A stretch of DNA of 64,000 bases from Enhydrobacter sp. (lineage in GTDB: Bacteria; Pseudomonadota; Alphaproteobacteria; Reyranellales; Reyranellaceae), in the NCBI GenBank assembly GCA_025808875.1, contig CP075528.1, positions 2,106,473-2,170,472 of the forward strand, read 5' to 3'. Below the pieces are notes generated by a model. The model saw only the letters and a program-made list of their open reading frames with translations. It did no database searches and had not been told where the DNA came from. This document shows positions 61,358 to 64,000 of this stretch, piece after piece (position 1 is the stretch's first letter; each line of letters opens with the position of its first letter). The translations under genes were made by a program, and so were the position numbers.

Positions 61358-62440
61358 ATGAACACATCGTCCCAGGCCATGCGCTGGCGCTTCTGGCTGG
61401 GAGTGACCGTCGCCTTCGTCCTGGCGCTATGGCTGCTGAACGACATTCTGCTGCCATTCGTGGTCGGAGCGGTCGTCGCTTATTTCTTCGATCCGCTGGT
61501 CATCCGTCTGCGCCGTCATGGATTGTCGCGCACCTGGGGAACGGTCGTCGCGACCGCATTGGCCGTCGTGATAGGCGTTGGGGTTCTGACGGCCATTTTG
61601 CCGCCCCTTTACAACCAACTCGAGGAGTTGATCGTCAAGGCGCCGCAGTACGCCGTGCAGGCGGCCATGCGTCTGCAGCCGATGATCGAGCCGGTGCGCG
61701 AGCGGCTCGGACTGGAGCCGCTCGGCCTGTCGGACATGCAGGCGGCCGCGACACGTTGGGCGGCGCAGGCGCTTGGCACTGTCGGCGGCGTGCTGGGCAA
61801 GATGGCGCAGGGCGGTATCGCCATCATCAACCTGCTGGCGCTCCTGTTTCTCACGCCGGTCGTGACCTTCTATCTGTTGCGCGATTGGGAAAAGGTGCTG
61901 GGCGCCATCGACAGCGCCCTGCCGCTCGATCATGCCGACACGATCCGCAGACTGGCGCACGACTCCAACGCGGCCATTGCCGGCTATGTGCGCGGCCAGG
62001 CATTGGTCTGTCTCCTTCTGGGCAGCTTCTACGCCGGCGGCCTCACGTTGGTCGGATTGCAGTTCGGCTTCGTCATCGGCCTCACCGCCGGCCTGATCTC
62101 GTTCATTCCCTATGTCGGTACCTTTGTCGGCGGCGTTTTGGCCATCGGTATGGCACTGGCGCAATTTCCTCCCGACTGGATGGGCGTAGCGAAGGTGGCG
62201 GGCATCTTCGTCGTTGGTCAGGCCATCGAGGGAAACGTTCTGGCACCCAAGCTGGTGGGCGACAGGGTGGGACTTCACCCGGTGTGGATCATGTTCGCGC
62301 TGCTCGCGGGCGGTTCTCTGTTCGGTTTCGTCGGCGTTCTGGTCGCGGTGCCGATTTCGGCCGTTCTCGGCGTCGTCGTTCGCCATCTGCTTGAGCGCTA
62401 TCGCGCCAGCCCGCTCTATCGTGGCGACGGCGCGCCGTGA
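61358..62440 (+). CDS. AI-2E family transporter (PerM-like)
   Basis: The 360-residue protein has about eight hydrophobic segments and the PF01594-type pattern: DILLPFVVGAVVAYFFDPLV, a long loop with LEELIVKAPQYAVQ, then LISFIPYVGTFVGGVLAIG and GNVLAPKLVGDRVGLHPVW. Members are permeases of uncertain substrate (some export autoinducer-2 or sodium). It is cotranscribed with DUF2066 and hdaA. Confidence 0.92.
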   Translation: MNTSSQAMRWRFWLGVTVAFVLALWLLNDILLPFVVGAVVAYFFDPLVIRLRRHGLSRTWGTVVATALAVVIGVGVLTAILPPLYNQLEELIVKAPQYAVQAAMRLQPMIEPVRERLGLEPLGLSDMQAAATRWAAQALGTVGGVLGKMAQGGIAIINLLALLFLTPVVTFYLLRDWEKVLGAIDSALPLDHADTIRRLAHDSNAAIAGYVRGQALVCLLLGSFYAGGLTLVGLQFGFVIGLTAGLISFIPYVGTFVGGVLAIGMALAQFPPDWMGVAKVAGIFVVGQAIEGNVLAPKLVGDRVGLHPVWIMFALLAGGSLFGFVGVLVAVPISAVLGVVVRHLLERYRASPLYRGDGAP

Positions 62441-62447
62441 GTGGGTC

Positions 62448-63128
62448 ATGACGAGTCAGCTCACCCTCAACCTTTCGCTTCCCCCGCCAACCTACGCCCG
62501 CGAGGATCTGGTGGTCGCCGCAGGCAACCGCGAGGCTTTGGCTTGGATCGACCGATGGCCGGACTGGCCGGCGCCGGTCCTTGCGTTGAGCGGTCCGCCG
62601 GGCTGCGGCAAGACGCACTTGGGCCGCATCTGGGCCGCCAGCGCAGCAGCCATCGTGATCGCGGGAGCGGACCTCGAGAACAAGTCGATGCCGGACCTCG
62701 CTGCGCTTTCCGCCGCGTCGGCTGCGATCCTGATAGATCACGCAGGCCAAGCGCCCGAGCGGGCGCTGTTCCATCTCTACAACCTGATGCGCGAACGAGG
62801 TGGCCATCTGTTGCTGATCTCGGAGGAACCGCCGGCCCGGTGGCGCATCACCCTGCCGGATCTCGCTTCCCGCCTCCGTGCGGCACCGGCGGTGGCGGTG
62901 GCGCCCCCGGATGACGAGCTCCTCGGTTCGATCATCCTGAAGCAGCTCGCCGATAGGCAATTGCATGCGGCACCCGGCGTCGTGCACTATCTGCTGGCCC
63001 ATATGGAGCGTTCCGCGGAGGCAGCACGCACGGTCGTGGCTGCTCTCGATCGTCGGGCACTCGCCGAGCGGCGCGAGATCGACCGACGGCTCGCTGTCGA
63101 CGTATTGGCTGAGCTGAATGGAGGGTGA
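62448..63128 (+). CDS. hdaA: DnaA-homologue HdaA (regulatory inactivation of DnaA)
   Basis: The ATG at 62448 gives 226 residues. The opening QLTLNLSLPPPTYAREDLVV is typical of Hda (beta-clamp-binding N-terminus). The P-loop is LSGPPGCGKTHLGRIWA, and the rest follows the DnaA AAA+ domain without the DNA-binding domain IV. Hda helps hydrolyse DnaA-ATP at the replisome so that initiation occurs once per cycle. The AI-2E-hdaA order is usual in alphaproteobacteria. It overlaps the DUF2147 gene by 4 bp. Confidence 0.92.
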   Translation: MTSQLTLNLSLPPPTYAREDLVVAAGNREALAWIDRWPDWPAPVLALSGPPGCGKTHLGRIWAASAAAIVIAGADLENKSMPDLAALSAASAAILIDHAGQAPERALFHLYNLMRERGGHLLLISEEPPARWRITLPDLASRLRAAPAVAVAPPDDELLGSIILKQLADRQLHAAPGVVHYLLAHMERSAEAARTVVAALDRRALAERREIDRRLAVDVLAELNGG

Positions 63129-63598
63129 TGATGACGATGAGAACTGTTCTGCTGGCCGCCTGTTTGGGCTCGATCGCGTCGATGGCGTCGGCACAGGACT
63201 CCAAGGTCGTTGGGACGTGGTTGACGGCATCCGGTACGGCACAGGTCAAGATCGGACCCTGTCCCGATGCCGCGAGTGGGCCGGTCTGCGGCTTCATCGT
63301 CGGGTTGATCAATCCGAAGGGGCCGGACGGAAAGGTGGTCGCGCCGGAGGTGGCGACGGACTACCGCAACGCCGATCCGAAGCTGCGCGATCGCAAGGTC
63401 ATCGGCATGCCGCTGATCTGGGGTTTCAAGAAGACGGGCGACCCGAACGTCTTCGAAGGCGGCCAGATATACAACGGCGAGAACGGCAAGATCTACAGCG
63501 CCAACATCGGCGTCGAGTCCGACGGACGGCTGAGGTTGCGCGGCTACTCGGGTTCGCCCATGTTCGGTGAAACGCAATACTGGACGCGGGTCCAGTAG
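63125..63598 (+). CDS. DUF2147 domain-containing secreted protein
   Basis: The 157-residue protein has a signal peptide (residues ~1-23, ending SMASAQ) and a DUF2147 domain: VVGTWLTASGTAQVKIGPC, then GPVCGFIVGL, then GMPLIWGFK and GGQIYNGENGKIYSA. The family is periplasmic and of unknown function. Its ATG overlaps the hdaA stop. The GGAGA site of the next gene lies 12 bp after its stop. Confidence 0.88.
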   Translation: MMMTMRTVLLAACLGSIASMASAQDSKVVGTWLTASGTAQVKIGPCPDAASGPVCGFIVGLINPKGPDGKVVAPEVATDYRNADPKLRDRKVIGMPLIWGFKKTGDPNVFEGGQIYNGENGKIYSANIGVESDGRLRLRGYSGSPMFGETQYWTRVQ

Positions 63599-63620
63599 GC
63601 AACATCCTGGGGAGAAGGGC

Positions 63621-64000
63621 ATGGATCTCGGCATAAAGGGCCGCAAGGCGATCGTTTGCGCGGCGAGCAAAGGGTTGGGCAAGGGTTGCGCGATGGCGCT
63701 GGCGCGTGAGGGCGTCGATCTCGTGATCAACGCGCGCACCCAAGCCGAGCTCGAGGCGACGGCGGAGGAAATCCGCAAGAATACCGGCGTGAAAGTGACG
63801 GCGATCGCCGTCGACGTCACCACCGAGGCCGGCCGCAAGCAGGTCCTTGCTGCCTGTCCAGAGCCCGACATCGTCGTCAACAATGCCGGTGGTCCGCCGC
63901 CAGGCGATTTCCGCGACTGGACCCGCGACGACTGGATCAAGGCGGTCGATGCAAACATGCTGACGCCCATTGAGTTCATCAAGGCCACGGTCGACGGCAT
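63621..64000 (+). CDS. SDR family oxidoreductase, N-terminal part (truncated by window end)
   Basis: The frame from the ATG at 63621, preceded by GGAGAAGG, runs open to the window edge. It has the SDR cofactor motif in IVCAASKGLGKGCAMALA and the NNAGG motif in DIVVNNAGGPPPGDF. These fit 3-oxoacyl-ACP-reductase-like SDRs. The catalytic YxxxK lies beyond the window. Confidence 0.9.
   Translation, partial: MDLGIKGRKAIVCAASKGLGKGCAMALAREGVDLVINARTQAELEATAEEIRKNTGVKVTAIAVDVTTEAGRKQVLAACPEPDIVVNNAGGPPPGDFRDWTRDDWIKAVDANMLTPIEFIKATVDG

Overview
The window is high-GC DNA from a Gram-negative bacterium, almost certainly an alphaproteobacterium. The evidence is an aa3-type cytochrome oxidase subunit IV-like peptide, an HdaA-type DnaA homologue directly after an AI-2E family protein and a DUF2066 protein divergent from purM, and the yicC-gmk / rsmA-pdxA-surA housekeeping block. 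A Rhodospirillales- or Reyranella-like genome would fit, but the sequence alone does not fix the genus. No tRNA, rRNA or CRISPR array was seen.

Layout. (1) 1-6008 is a chromosomal block: acyl-CoA dehydrogenase tail, SDR, yicC, gmk, rsmA, pdxA, surA. (2) 6154-50292 is a glycan island of about 44 kb on both strands. It holds glycosyltransferases (including two GT2-GT41 fusions), FkbM and other methyltransferases, nucleotide-sugar enzymes, a polysaccharide-type ABC exporter pair, three cobalamin-type radical SAM proteins, a pyruvate-dehydrogenase-like E1 alpha/beta pair, and a Rieske/flippase/methyltransferase operon. A decayed stretch at 38.7-40.75 kb carries an epimerase pseudogene, a homopolymer tract and arrays of tandem nonamers. 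(3) 50409-63128 returns to housekeeping: pepA, holC, an ABC-F protein, ndk, cox4-like, purN, purM, DUF2066, AI-2E and hdaA. A small accessory insert (FkbM, cyclase, MFS) sits at 52417-55817. The window ends in a truncated SDR.

How the genes may work together. HddA-like kinase (9974-10966), a fused HddC-GmhB protein (43683-44897), a GDP-sugar 4,6-dehydratase (11023-12039) and a 3,5-epimerase-like cupin (9462-9968) outline a route to a GDP-activated 6-deoxy-heptose-type sugar. A DegT-fold protein whose PLP lysine is replaced by histidine (14922-16262) predicts a 3-deoxygenation step. The orphan TPP-dependent E1 pair (27052-29081), next to two epimerase-like proteins with altered YxxxK active sites, could add a two-carbon branch to the resulting keto sugar. 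Methylation, GT2/GT41 transfer and export by the ABC pair (25316-26954) would follow. The overall proposal, a surface glycan with an unusual branched deoxy sugar, is inference. Outer-membrane export and chain-length genes are not in the window.

The island lies between surA and pepA. In many alphaproteobacteria I recall lptD, lptG and lptF at that place, and none of them is present here.
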